This document shows, piece by piece, positions 1 to 8,263 of a stretch of 35,658 nt of DNA. The position numbers and the translations under genes are program-made. Location: the NCBI GenBank assembly GCA_002348345.1, contig DEAY01000211.1, positions 1 to 35,658 on the forward strand, given 5' to 3'. The DNA comes from Verrucomicrobia bacterium UBA2970. GTDB taxonomy: Bacteria; Verrucomicrobiota; Verrucomicrobiia; Limisphaerales; AAA164-E04. The notes below the pieces were generated by a model. The model was not told the origin of the DNA and did no database searches. It was given only the letters and a program-made list of their open reading frames with translations. Each line of letters opens with the position of its first letter. Position 1 is the first letter of the stretch.

Positions 1-720
1 CTTGAGGATCACGCGAATCGTCTGAAGCGGAGTCTTGCTGAGATTGGATTGACAGGGTTCGACGTGGGATGGATGGAGGGAATTGGGCGGGATTTGTTGA
101 CGGCTCACGGTCGGACGCCGGCGGATGCCATCCTGTATCTCCAGATCACCCGCGGTGCGGACCGCCTGCGTTCTCACGTTCATCCCGAGGGGATGGTTCC
201 GACGGTCTTTGGCATGATCCGGGAATGGAATTCCAATCAGGATCCCGAGACGGCCTCCGTGATCTGTCTCGAGGATTGGCGTTGGTCTCGCTGTGATATC
301 AAATCCGTTTCGCTTCTGGGGCATGCCTTGGCCGCCAACGAGTCCCATCGCAAAGGGGCGGACGAAGCGGTTTTGGTTCGCAAAGGAGTGGTGACCGAAG
401 GGGCCTCGACCAATATCGCCATCATTCGCGAGGGCACGGTGATGACCCATCCGGAATCGCCCCATATCTTGAGTGGGATTTCTCGAAAGGTGGTTCTTGA
501 GATTTGCGCCGAGCTAAAGATCCCGTTTCAAGAACGGTCTTTTGGGCTGGACGATCTCAAGCGCGCCGATGAAGTATTCCTCATGGGAACCACCCACGAG
601 GTTTGGCCGGTGAGCTCGGTTGACGGGCATCCCGTGCCGGTTGGAAGTAGGAATGGCGTCACCTGGAAACTGAAGCGTCGCTTTTCCGAGTTGACGGTTC
701 CGGCGAATCTTCCTGGATAA
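1..720 (+). CDS. Class IV aminotransferase (D-amino acid/branched-chain aminotransferase-like), 5' truncated by window edge
   Basis: The reading frame is open from base 1, and the first codons already read as family sequence (LEDHANRLKRSL), so the true start lies before the window. The protein is a PLP-dependent fold-type IV aminotransferase, the group that includes D-alanine and branched-chain aminotransferases and aminodeoxychorismate lyase. The Lys in RCDIKSVSLL is the expected Schiff-base residue. EGASTNIAII followed by HILSGISRKVVLE matches the conserved cofactor phosphate-binding and domain-closing segments, closest to the D-amino acid aminotransferase group. The substrate cannot be fixed from sequence alone. 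The last 62 bases overlap the end of the convergent rex gene, so transcription of the two could interfere. Confidence 0.85.
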   Translation, partial: LEDHANRLKRSLAEIGLTGFDVGWMEGIGRDLLTAHGRTPADAILYLQITRGADRLRSHVHPEGMVPTVFGMIREWNSNQDPETASVICLEDWRWSRCDIKSVSLLGHALAANESHRKGADEAVLVRKGVVTEGASTNIAIIREGTVMTHPESPHILSGISRKVVLEICAELKIPFQERSFGLDDLKRADEVFLMGTTHEVWPVSSVDGHPVPVGSRNGVTWKLKRRFSELTVPANLPG

Positions 721-1354
721 AGTAGCTGAGATTCTCCAACTCAATCGCGAGATTGACGTTGTTAACCATGACGGTTTCGGGAACCTGCAGGACGATCGGT
801 GCGAAGTTGAGAATCCCCGTGATGCCTTGATCGATCAGGAAGTTGCCGGTTTCCTGGGCGGCTTCTGCGGGAAGACAGAGGATTGCCATCTTGACGCTAT
901 GGGCTTTCACGTAGGAAGCAAGCTGGGTCATCGGGAGAATGAGCTGCTTGATTTGTTTATTTCGTTGACGCTTGGGGTCGATGTCAAACGCAGCCACGAT
1001 TTCGAAACCCTCCTGCTCGAACCCCCGGTAGGAAAGCAGCGCCAAGCCGAGATTTCCGACCCCAATCATGACCACGGGTTGGAGTTTTTCGGTGCCGAGC
1101 ACGTTACTGATCATTTGGGTCAGTTGGGAGACATCATAACCCAATCCCCGCGTCCCGAACTGGCCGAAATAGGTCAGATCCTTTCTCAATTGGGTGGGTT
1201 TGACTCCGGCGGCTCCGGCCAAAGCCCGGCTCGATACGGTTTGAATGCCGTTCGCATTGAGGCGATTGAGGCAACGGAGATAGACCGAAAGCCGATAGAC
1301 TGCCTGCCGCGGAATCTCGGGCTTCGGCCCTTTCTTGTTGTTGCCAAAAGACAT
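659..1354 (-). CDS. rex: Redox-sensing transcriptional repressor Rex
   Basis: 231 residues, normal length for Rex. An N-terminal winged helix (about 15-80, with SSRALAGAAGVKPTQLRKDL as recognition region and YFGQFGTRGLGYDV as the family hallmark) precedes a Rossmann NAD(H)-binding domain starting at GVGNLG (98-103). A C-terminal domain-swapping helix (NLAIELENLSYFIQ) follows. Known family role: it represses respiration and fermentation genes at high NAD+/NADH balance and is released by NADH. The start at 1354 is an ATG at the expected family N-terminus. The 3' end overlaps the convergent aminotransferase by 62 bases. A partly palindromic site 71-90 bases upstream resembles a Rex operator, so autoregulation is likely. 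Confidence 0.95.
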   Translation of the reverse strand: MSFGNNKKGPKPEIPRQAVYRLSVYLRCLNRLNANGIQTVSSRALAGAAGVKPTQLRKDLTYFGQFGTRGLGYDVSQLTQMISNVLGTEKLQPVVMIGVGNLGLALLSYRGFEQEGFEIVAAFDIDPKRQRNKQIKQLILPMTQLASYVKAHSVKMAILCLPAEAAQETGNFLIDQGITGILNFAPIVLQVPETVMVNNVNLAIELENLSYFIQEDSPEPSTRKSDASVSR

Positions 1355-1919
1355 GGTGAGCGAATCGGTCAGAGCGGTGGACTCGCGACAGGGTGACCGA
1401 TTGAGCCGATAGCGCTGAAGGGAGTTTGTGTCTAGAGTTACAAAAAGGCTCCCCGATCCGCAATTGCTCTGTCAAGCTGGAACCTTCATTTTCTGAAAGA
1501 GTTTTGGAGAAGATCATTGGTGAGATGGCGCGACGGCTTCTCAAGTCGTCGAAAAACGTCTTTGACCAGAGATGGGAGTGACACCGGATGGGCTCGTGAC
1601 CGGCGGGGGAAAAAGGCGGATGGCGGGATTCGAATTCTGTTGAGCGATCCGGATCGGATGAATCCCGATGCGGGACCGCGGCGATTGATGGCGTGGTGAG
1701 GCTCATTCCACCCTCGGGAGCCAGGTCCATCGGGGAGTGGATCAGGAAATCAGGATGGGAAGGTCGAGTTGTCCTCAAAGTGTCTTCAAGGATGGCTGGG
1801 ACGCCACCGGGAACGAGGCCGTCACGATCCTCGACCGCGAATTCAGGTTGGGGATTGTCACCGGTTCGGCCTAGGATTGTTTCGGGGGGCTCCCTTGGGT
1901 TGGGAAGGCTGAAGCAGGA
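1355..1919. other. Intergenic stretch with no recognised gene
   Basis: Between the rex start and the HD-domain gene lie about 565 bases with no convincing gene. Several frames stay open for 60-300 codons on both strands, but their products are rich in Pro, Ser and Arg and match no family I know. One short frame ending at the tag near 1873 reads like protein (GWDATGNEAVTILDREF), so the stretch may hold the remains of a decayed gene. The rex-proximal end carries the candidate Rex operator. I see no tRNA or clear terminator. Confidence 0.5.
1425..1444. promoter_or_regulatory. Possible Rex operator upstream of rex
   Basis: TTTGTGTCTAGAGTTACAAA is an imperfect 20-base inverted repeat; seven of ten half-site positions pair, including the outer TTTGTG/TACAAA arms. 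The known Rex consensus is TTGTGA-N6-TCACAA-like, so the outer arms fit and the inner ones only partly. It lies about 70 bases before the rex start codon, which suits autoregulation. This is pattern recognition on one site only. Confidence 0.35.
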
Positions 1920-1943
1920 TTGAAACGAGCAGAAGGTAAAGGA

Positions 1944-2510
1944 ATGACGAGAGACGAGGCCTGGGGGATTTTGAATGAGTATACGAAATCCGAGTCGCTG
2001 ATCAGGCATGCCCTTGCCGTTGAGGGCGCCATGCGTGGGGCCGCCAAGCGTCAAGGGGCGGACGAGTTGGTATGGGGATTGGTAGGATTATTGCACGACC
2101 TCGACTATGAGCGGTGGCCCGACCCCAAGGATCATACGGCTCAAGCGGCGCGCATTCTGGGCGAGCTTGATGTCGACCAGGAAATCATCGAGGCGATTTT
2201 GTCTCATGCGCCGTGGAACTGGGATCGCTATCCCCTGGATCGCCCGATCCGAAAAACGCTGTTTGCAGTCGATGAACTTTCGGGGTTCGTCATGGCGGTG
2301 GCCTATGTCCGACCGGATGGATTGACTGGAATGAAGGCCAGCAGCGTGAAGAAAAAGATGAAGCAAAAATCCTTCGCAGCTGCCGTGAGTCGTGATGATC
2401 TCCGGCAGGGGGCGGTCCTGATGGGATGTCCATTGGAGGAACACATTGAGTTCGTGATTCACGACCTCTCAGGCATCGCGCCCCAGCTCGGATTCGGGCG
2501 GGGAAGCTAA
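1944..2510 (+). CDS. HD-domain protein (putative metal-dependent phosphohydrolase)
   Basis: 188 residues from the ATG at 1944, which has a GGTAAAGG purine-rich site just upstream. An in-frame TTG at 1920 is possible but less likely. The HD signature is visible: His22 (LIRHALAVE), the paired His51-Asp52 in GLLHDLDYE, and a further His in the ILSHAPWNW segment. These are the usual metal ligands of small HD hydrolases acting on nucleotides or phosphate esters. The DYERWPDPKDH segment is characteristic of a widespread single-domain HD subfamily of unknown substrate. It stands alone here, with no informative partner. Confidence 0.8.
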   Translation: MTRDEAWGILNEYTKSESLIRHALAVEGAMRGAAKRQGADELVWGLVGLLHDLDYERWPDPKDHTAQAARILGELDVDQEIIEAILSHAPWNWDRYPLDRPIRKTLFAVDELSGFVMAVAYVRPDGLTGMKASSVKKKMKQKSFAAAVSRDDLRQGAVLMGCPLEEHIEFVIHDLSGIAPQLGFGRGS

Positions 2511-2565
2511 CTTTTCGGTCGAATTGGATTTGCGTCTGATCCGGATTCTGTCTTAGCGTTCGGGA

Positions 2566-2680
2566 ATGAACTGTCCGGCTTGCGACCGAGGGCTGACTTC
2601 GATGGCACTCGACGATGTGATGTTGGCTGTGGAGGGATATGACTGGATTCGCTTTATCAGATAATCCGGTCGAAATACTA
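2566..2680 (+). pseudogene. Decayed zinc-ribbon (zf-TFIIB-like) gene remnant
   Basis: An ATG at 2566 opens a frame reading MNCPACDRGLTSMALDDV, which fits the start of the small zf-TFIIB zinc-ribbon family (MxCPxC...L...). That frame runs on to a stop at 2664 without the second Cys pair. In the neighbouring frame the same DNA encodes GCGGI, then a TGA, then LDSL. The family normally reads CGGIWLD there, so the TGA sits where a Trp codon (TGG) is expected. One frameshift plus one nonsense change would explain the pattern. The remainder is lost. The alternative is a real 32-residue peptide. Confidence 0.4.
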
Positions 2681-2696
2681 AAACGCGTCTATTCTG

Positions 2697-3572
2697 ATGT
2701 TGCGGTTAGGGCGACGATCAATGCCGTTTGGTAATCGGATCCTTTTGATCTTTCTCTTGGGCTGCATCAGCCTGGTTGGGAAGGCGTCTGCAGCGGATTC
2801 CAAGTTCCTGCGTTTTGTCGAGACGGGTCCCAGGGAAGGGCATGTGGACACAGCGATCACCTCTTACCGCCTCCCCAATGGTGTGGAGGTGGCATTGATT
2901 GCTGCGCTGCATATCGGTGATGAGAAGTATTATCACGTTCTAAATCGACGTTTCAAACAATACGACGGCGTGCTCTACGAGATGATCAAGGAGCGCAGCG
3001 TGGACCCGGCAGCGGTCGGGGGTTCGGGGCACCCCATCAGCCAACTCCAACTGGGGATGAAACGGATTCTGGATTTAACGTTTCAATTGGAGGAGATCGA
3101 TTATTCGGCGGGTAATCTCGTTCATGCGGATATGGATCCGCGGACCTTCGCCAAATTGCAGCGTGAGAAGGGGGAAAACTGGTTGACCTTGTTCCTTCAA
3201 TCCTTTTTGCAGGAGCGGCGCTTGCAGCAATCCGGGGCGGTTCGGCCTTTTTCGGCGCTCGAACTTCTCGTTGCGCTTTCCCAGAGCGACAGCGCTCATG
3301 CGTTGAAGTGGATGTTTGCCCATCAGATGGATCAGTTGGAAGATCTTTTGACGGGGATTGACCAAGGAATCGATGGAAACGGGTCGGTCATCGTCTCGGC
3401 CCGAAATCGAGTGGCCCTTCAAGTCATGGACCAACAGATCCGTCGAGGCAAACAGCGGCTTGCGGTTTTTTACGGCGCCGGTCACATGCCCGACCTTGAA
3501 GTTCGACTGATTGCTCGAGGGTTTCGGAAGGTTCGGCACGAGTGGGTGACCGCCTGGGATCTCCGGCGCTAG
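2697..3572 (+). CDS. TraB/PrgY/GumN (TIKI-like) family secreted or membrane-anchored protein
   Basis: 291 residues. The N-terminus has a basic start and a hydrophobic stretch (ILLIFLLGCISLVGKASA, about 15-32), a probable signal peptide. An alternative ATG at 2721 would shorten the basic part. The mature protein carries the two hallmark regions of the TraB/GumN superfamily: an early His block (ALHIGDEKYYHVL, His72) followed by a conserved Glu (VLYEMI, Glu95), and a late GAGHMPD block (YGAGHMPDLEVRLIARGF). TIKI members of this superfamily are metalloproteases, but the bacterial members are mostly uncharacterised. The stop codon shares the palindrome CTAG with the stop of the convergent downstream gene. 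Confidence 0.7.
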   Translation: MLRLGRRSMPFGNRILLIFLLGCISLVGKASAADSKFLRFVETGPREGHVDTAITSYRLPNGVEVALIAALHIGDEKYYHVLNRRFKQYDGVLYEMIKERSVDPAAVGGSGHPISQLQLGMKRILDLTFQLEEIDYSAGNLVHADMDPRTFAKLQREKGENWLTLFLQSFLQERRLQQSGAVRPFSALELLVALSQSDSAHALKWMFAHQMDQLEDLLTGIDQGIDGNGSVIVSARNRVALQVMDQQIRRGKQRLAVFYGAGHMPDLEVRLIARGFRKVRHEWVTAWDLRR

Positions 3573-4387
3573 CCTTCGGCCAAGGCCCGCATTTTTTCGA
3601 GACCGAGTCGGGCCGTTTCAAGGGGGTCCTGGGCCCAGTAGGAGGCGTTGAAAAGTTCGAGAGAAAGCCATCCATGAAAGCCGATGTTCTTGAGGAGCTG
3701 AACATATCTCCGAAGATCAAGATGCCCGTCGCCCGGCATGACACGGTGTTCATCATGTTGGAGCAGGCGTTTGGGTTGCGCTGGGGTGTCGTTGAAGTGC
3801 GAGACGGCGATTTGTTGTGGTTGGAGGAGGGCAATGGAATCGACGGATCCGCCTCCACGGAAAATGTGGAAGGGGTCCAAGATCGTGGTTCCCCTTGAAT
3901 CGTTAGCCTGGTTGAGAATCCCAATGGCTGCCTCGATCGTGTTGACCTGTTCGACGAATCCGAGGAACTCCATGGCCGGGAGGGCGCCAAGACGTTCTCC
4001 TCGGTCCAGGAGTTGCCGATAGCGTTCCGCACCGATTTGGATATTTGCCGAGCCCATCGGAGGTCCGGCGATCACGTAGGGCGCGCCGAGGGTTGCCGCT
4101 TGTTCCATCCGGCGCTCACATTCGCTCATGACCCGGTCGAGATCTCCATCAGTGGCATCGAACCAATCGGCCAGATAAATGGTGCTCGGAACATGAAGCG
4201 CGTTATCATCGAGGCACTGCCTGATGTCTTTCAGGGCTCCCCCTTGCTCGAGAAAACCGTCAATCGCATCATGCCAAAGTTCAATGCCATCGTAACCCGC
4301 ATGGCCAGCGACCCGGATCTGGTCTAGAAGGGGGGTGGGGCGAATGGTGCTGGCATTGAGGCTGTATCGAAAGGGAGAGGCATCCAT
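3569..4387 (-). CDS. Sugar phosphate isomerase/epimerase-like TIM-barrel protein
   Basis: 272 residues from the ATG at 4387, where family-like sequence begins (FRYSLNASTIRPTPLLDQI). An in-frame ATG at 4522 would add 45 residues of non-conserved sequence. The xylose-isomerase-like TIM barrel is seen in GYDGIELWHDA (first conserved Glu), YVIAGPP, MEFLGF (Glu), ILDPFHIFRGG (Asp/His metal ligands), AVSHFNDTP and WLSLELFN. Enzymes of this family isomerise or epimerise keto-sugars and related polyols with a divalent metal. It is divergent from a Gfo/Idh oxidoreductase, a common pairing in oxidation-based sugar or inositol breakdown. The substrate is unknown. Confidence 0.8.
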   Translation of the reverse strand: MDASPFRYSLNASTIRPTPLLDQIRVAGHAGYDGIELWHDAIDGFLEQGGALKDIRQCLDDNALHVPSTIYLADWFDATDGDLDRVMSECERRMEQAATLGAPYVIAGPPMGSANIQIGAERYRQLLDRGERLGALPAMEFLGFVEQVNTIEAAIGILNQANDSRGTTILDPFHIFRGGGSVDSIALLQPQQIAVSHFNDTPAQPKRLLQHDEHRVMPGDGHLDLRRYVQLLKNIGFHGWLSLELFNASYWAQDPLETARLGLEKMRALAEG

Positions 4388-4598
4388 GGGAGAAACGGGG
4401 TCGAGTGGTTGAGAGCGTTTGATCGATTGAATCGCGTGCTTTGGGGAAATACGAGCGTTTTCAGGGCGTTTTCCGACGAGTCGGGCAAGATCTCCTATTG
4501 CATAATTGCCTTCATACGACATATTCTCAACAATCTGTCATGGCAAGGAACGGGTTGAACCCGTGTCGCGTGACGGTGAGAGGATTGAGAATAGGACA
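4388..4598. promoter_or_regulatory. Divergent promoter region of the isomerase/oxidoreductase pair
   Basis: This 211-base spacer must hold promoters for both divergent genes if the preferred starts are right. On the plus strand TTGCAT (4498-4503) and TATTCT (4522-4527), 18 bases apart, make a weak sigma-70-like match ahead of the oxidoreductase. No clear operator repeats were seen. Confidence 0.3.
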
Positions 4599-5999
4599 AT
4601 GACTATGAAGGAACGCTCAGCTGAACCCACGACGCGTCGTGAATTTATCAAGAATTCCGGAAAACTGGCGGCAGTCTCCGCTCTGGCGGGACAGACGTTG
4701 CCGCATGTTCATGCGGCCGATGATGATACGATCCGGGTTGCCCTTGTGGGCTGCGGGGGACGGGGGACGGGTGCCGCTGCGAATGCGCTGCGGGTCCCCA
4801 ACGGACCGACGAAACTGGTAGCGATGGCTGACGTGTTCGACCACAAGCTCTCAAGTAGTCATGATGCCCTGAGCAAGCGCTTCAAGGATCAGGTGGATGT
4901 TCCCCAGGAGCGGCGCTTTATCGGGTTTGACGGATACAAAAAGGCCATTGATTCACTCCGTCCCGGGGATGTGGTGATCTTCACAACGCCGCCCGGATTC
5001 CGCTGGGTCCATTTCACCTATGCGATTGAAAAGGGCGTGCATGTCTTCATGGAGAAGCCGGTTACGGTTGACGGACCTGCTACCCGCCGCATGCTGGAGT
5101 TGGCGAAGAAGGCCGATGAGAAGAATCTGAAGGTCGGGGTCGGGTTGATGGTGCGACACTGCCGTGCTCGTCGGGAATTGTTCGACCGGATTCAGGGAGG
5201 GGAGATCGGGGACATTGTTTCCATGAGGGCCTACCGGATGCACGGCCCCGTCGGGTCGGCGTTCTCTGATCCCAAGCCCGATAACACGAGCGAATTGATG
5301 TATCAGATCTCCAATTTTCACAGTTTCCTGTGGGCGAGCGGCGGACTTTACAGCGATTTTTACATTCACCAGGTGGACGAATGCTGTTGGATGAAGAACA
5401 CCTGGCCGGTCAAGGCGCATGCCTTGGGGGGACGCCACTACCGGGGGGACAAAGTCGATCAGAATTTCGATTCGTATGCGGTTGAATACTCGTTCGAGGA
5501 CGGAACGAGCTTCCACATGAATGGACGGACCATGGTGGGGTGCCATGATCAGTTTGCGAGTTACGTCAACGGGGCGAAGGGCCTGGGAATCGTCTCAACG
5601 AGCTCGCATTCGCCGGGCCGGTGCCGGACGTTCAAGGGCCACCGCTTGAGCCGTCGTAATATGATCTGGGCCTATCCGCAACCTGAGAAGAATCCTTATG
5701 ATCTGGAATGGGAAGATCTCATCGATGCCATTAAGAATGACAAGCCTTATAACGAAGTGCCTCGGGGGGCCAAGGCGAGCCTGGTGACGTCAATGGGACG
5801 GATGGCGGCCCATACCGGACAGGTGGTTACCTATGACGACATCCTCAACAGTGACCATGAGTTTGCACCGACCATCGATCAACTGACCTTTGATTCCGAC
5901 GCGCCCATCATGGCCGGACCCGATGGGAAGTATCCGATTCCGCTTCCTGGAATCTCTCGGGATCGAGAGTATAACGATCAACTCCCGCGATCCATTTAA
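4599..5999 (+). CDS. Tat-exported Gfo/Idh/MocA family oxidoreductase
   Basis: 466 residues from the ATG at 4599; an ATG at 4605 and an upstream TTG at 4506 are alternatives. The N-terminus is a twin-arginine signal (TTRREFIKNSGKLAAVSALA, Arg pair at 13-14) ending near HVHAADD, so the enzyme should fold in the cytoplasm with its cofactor and act in the periplasm. The Rossmann motif is VALVGCGGRGTGAAA, and VFMEKPVTVDG is the family's EKP motif with the catalytic Lys. HQVDECCW lies in the substrate domain. Such exported Gfo/Idh proteins are heavily multiplied in Planctomycetes and Verrucomicrobia and oxidise sugars or glycosides. A strong hairpin terminator follows the stop codon. Confidence 0.88.
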   Translation: MTMKERSAEPTTRREFIKNSGKLAAVSALAGQTLPHVHAADDDTIRVALVGCGGRGTGAAANALRVPNGPTKLVAMADVFDHKLSSSHDALSKRFKDQVDVPQERRFIGFDGYKKAIDSLRPGDVVIFTTPPGFRWVHFTYAIEKGVHVFMEKPVTVDGPATRRMLELAKKADEKNLKVGVGLMVRHCRARRELFDRIQGGEIGDIVSMRAYRMHGPVGSAFSDPKPDNTSELMYQISNFHSFLWASGGLYSDFYIHQVDECCWMKNTWPVKAHALGGRHYRGDKVDQNFDSYAVEYSFEDGTSFHMNGRTMVGCHDQFASYVNGAKGLGIVSTSSHSPGRCRTFKGHRLSRRNMIWAYPQPEKNPYDLEWEDLIDAIKNDKPYNEVPRGAKASLVTSMGRMAAHTGQVVTYDDILNSDHEFAPTIDQLTFDSDAPIMAGPDGKYPIPLPGISRDREYNDQLPRSI

Positions 6000-6021
6000 A
6001 CGGGTTATACGGATCCGATGA

Positions 6022-6053
6022 CAAACGGCCGACAGGTTGCTGTCGGCCGTTTG
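6022..6053. terminator. Bidirectional intrinsic terminator
   Basis: A perfect 14-base-pair stem (CAAACGGCCGACAG at 6022-6035 and its complement at 6040-6053) closes a 4-base loop GTTG. It sits between the convergent stops of the Gfo/Idh gene (5999) and the sulfatase-SGNH gene (6068), so it can end transcription from both sides. The stem ends in TTTG on one strand and CAAA on the other, with no long T-tract. Confidence 0.7.
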
Positions 6054-6067
6054 CGTCTCCGAGAGCC

Positions 6068-8263
6068 TCAAAGTCCCAGCTCGACGAGCTTCGGTTCGAT
6101 CGCTCGAGCCCAACGTTCGTAGCCCTCCTCATTGAGATGGAGAAGATCGGGCATGACCGACGTGGGGAGAATGCTTTCAGAATCCAAGAAGGCGTGACCG
6201 ATGTCAAGGTAGTGCACTTTCTCCCCATCATGAAAGCGTCGGATGAGCTGGTTGATTGCGACGTTGTTGAGGCGTTTCTCATCCAGTGGCGTTGCCCCTC
6301 GAGGGAAGATGCCGAGTAGGAGGATTTTGGTGTCGGGCGTCTGATGGCGGAGAATATCGAGAATGGTTCGAACGCCATCGGCGACCTCCGCAGGCTCTTG
6401 CAGGAGATGACCTGTATTGTTGGTGCCAATCATCACCACCGCCACCTTCGGTTTCACGTTGCGGAGATTTCCCCGTGTCAGTCGCCAGATGACGTGTTCG
6501 GTCCGATCCCCTGAGAATCCAAGATTGATGGCGTTGCGGGTGGCATAGTGTTTCTCCCAGACCGCCTTGCCCCCGCCTTCCCAGCCCTGGGTGATCGAAT
6601 CCCCAATGAACGCGAGATCATAGCCGCCTTGCCGGGCCTTCTGGTTGGTCGCTTGATTTCGTTTCTTCCACCATGCTTCATCCCCGCGGGTCATCGGAAT
6701 GGTGGCGGAGTTGACCTGGTAGAACTTCCGCAGGTCGCGGTATCGTTGCTGCAGTCCGAGGAGGATCGGTCGATAGGCATCGTCCTCGTGGACGCTTTTC
6801 ATTTCCTCAGGATCCCTGACGAGGTCGAAGAGTTGCCATTGACGCCCCCGGGGAAAAAACATGGCCTTGTATCGCTGGGTTCGAACCCCGTCGTGAATGG
6901 GGACCTCGTGGACAGCATCGTTTTCGTAGTATGCATAGTAGATCGCGTCCCGCCACCCGGTGGGCACCCGGGAGTCGTTTTCAAAGAGTGGCACCAGACT
7001 TCGTCCTTGAATGTCCTCGGGGATGGGGGCGCCGGCAACGTCCAAGAAGGTGGGCGCATAGTCGATGTTCTGAATCATTGCGGTGGACCGAGTGCCGGGG
7101 CGGATGACGCCGGGCCAACGAACCAAGAAGGGCATTTTGAGGGATTCCTCGAACATCCACCGCTTATCATACCAACCGTGTTCGCCCAGGTAGAACCCTT
7201 GGTCTGAGGAGTAGATGACGATGGTGTTTTCCGTGAGATTGTTTTGGTCCAGGTAGTCCAAGATTCGGGCCACGTTTTCGTCCAGGGCGGCAATCGTTCG
7301 AAGGTAGTCCTTGATGTATCGCTGATACTTCCACTGGAGCACTTCTCGATCGGAAAGCTCCCCGGCGTTCAATTGTTTGAGGAACGCTTGATTTTCCTTT
7401 TCGTACTGCCGATCCCAAGCCGCTTTTTGGTCGTCATTCATTCGCTGATACTCGCGGTTTCCGAGGGACTGAAAGTGTTCGGGATGCTGCCGATCCCCGT
7501 GAAGTTTGGCGTCGTGACCCCAGTGGAAATGCCCCTTGAGGGTCATTTCGTTCTCCTTGAGCAGGGCGCTGCGTCCACTGTAGTCATCGAACAAGGAGGA
7601 CGGTTCGGGAACCTCCTTGCCGTCAAACAGATCGAGGTGTCGAGGGGCCGGAGACCAGTTTCGGTGGGGGGCTTTGTGCTGGCACATGAGGACGAAAGGT
7701 TTGGATTTGTCCCGGTCCTCGTCCAGCCACTTGATGGCTCGGTCCGAGATAATGTCAGTACAGTAGCCGGTATATCGTTTTCGAGTGCCATCCATTTGAA
7801 TGAGGTCTGGATTGTAGTAGTTGCCTTGTCCCGGAAGGATCTCCCAGTAGTGGAACCCGGTCGGGTTTGTCCCGAGATGCCACTTGCCAACGAGAGCGGT
7901 TTGGTATCCGGCCTTTTGGAGGAGTTTCGGAAACGTAACCTGCGAGCCGTCAAAGCGTTCGCCGTTGCGTCGAAAGCCGTTGATGTGGCTGTGCTTGCCG
8001 GTGAGAATACAGGCCCGAGAGGGACCGCAGATGGAATTGGCGCAGAAGGAATTGACGAAGAGAGCCCCCTCCCTCGCGAGGCGGTCGATGCCTGGGGTTT
8101 GGTTGATCCTTGACCCGTAAGCACTGATGGCTTGAACGGCATGATCATCCGAGAAAATAAAGACGATGTTGGGAGGCTGCTGGGCTCCGTGGCAGGGCTC
8201 TTGGCGAGCCCAAACCAAGGCAAGCCCTGCCAGAATCAACAGAGGGAAACGTGGAATTTGCAT
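6068..8263 (-). CDS. Secreted sulfatase fused to C-terminal SGNH/GDSL hydrolase
   Basis: 731 residues from the ATG at 8263, where a signal peptide begins (MQIPRFPLLILAGLALVWA). An in-frame ATG at 8341 would add 26 residues before it. Residues 30 to about 500 form a type I sulfatase: metal-binding Asp39-Asp40 (IFSDDHAV), the formylglycine motif Cys79-Gly-Pro-Ser-Arg83 and GKWHLGT. Residues 548-731 form an SGNH hydrolase: FIGDSITQGW (Ser556), GTNN, and DLLHLN (Asp706, His709). The fusion could strip both sulfate and acyl esters from a polysaccharide. Activation needs a formylglycine-generating enzyme encoded elsewhere. Confidence 0.92.
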   Translation of the reverse strand: MQIPRFPLLILAGLALVWARQEPCHGAQQPPNIVFIFSDDHAVQAISAYGSRINQTPGIDRLAREGALFVNSFCANSICGPSRACILTGKHSHINGFRRNGERFDGSQVTFPKLLQKAGYQTALVGKWHLGTNPTGFHYWEILPGQGNYYNPDLIQMDGTRKRYTGYCTDIISDRAIKWLDEDRDKSKPFVLMCQHKAPHRNWSPAPRHLDLFDGKEVPEPSSLFDDYSGRSALLKENEMTLKGHFHWGHDAKLHGDRQHPEHFQSLGNREYQRMNDDQKAAWDRQYEKENQAFLKQLNAGELSDREVLQWKYQRYIKDYLRTIAALDENVARILDYLDQNNLTENTIVIYSSDQGFYLGEHGWYDKRWMFEESLKMPFLVRWPGVIRPGTRSTAMIQNIDYAPTFLDVAGAPIPEDIQGRSLVPLFENDSRVPTGWRDAIYYAYYENDAVHEVPIHDGVRTQRYKAMFFPRGRQWQLFDLVRDPEEMKSVHEDDAYRPILLGLQQRYRDLRKFYQVNSATIPMTRGDEAWWKKRNQATNQKARQGGYDLAFIGDSITQGWEGGGKAVWEKHYATRNAINLGFSGDRTEHVIWRLTRGNLRNVKPKVAVVMIGTNNTGHLLQEPAEVADGVRTILDILRHQTPDTKILLLGIFPRGATPLDEKRLNNVAINQLIRRFHDGEKVHYLDIGHAFLDSESILPTSVMPDLLHLNEEGYERWARAIEPKLVELGL

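Noticed and set aside
1134..2054. 306-codon open frame on the minus strand
   Set aside because: It crosses rex in another frame and runs back into the HD-domain gene. Its product is rich in Pro, Ser and Arg with no recognisable motif, while rex and the HD gene have clear family signatures.
7244..8113. 289-codon open frame on the plus strand
   Set aside because: It is the antisense shadow of the sulfatase domain, which has complete catalytic motifs on the minus strand.
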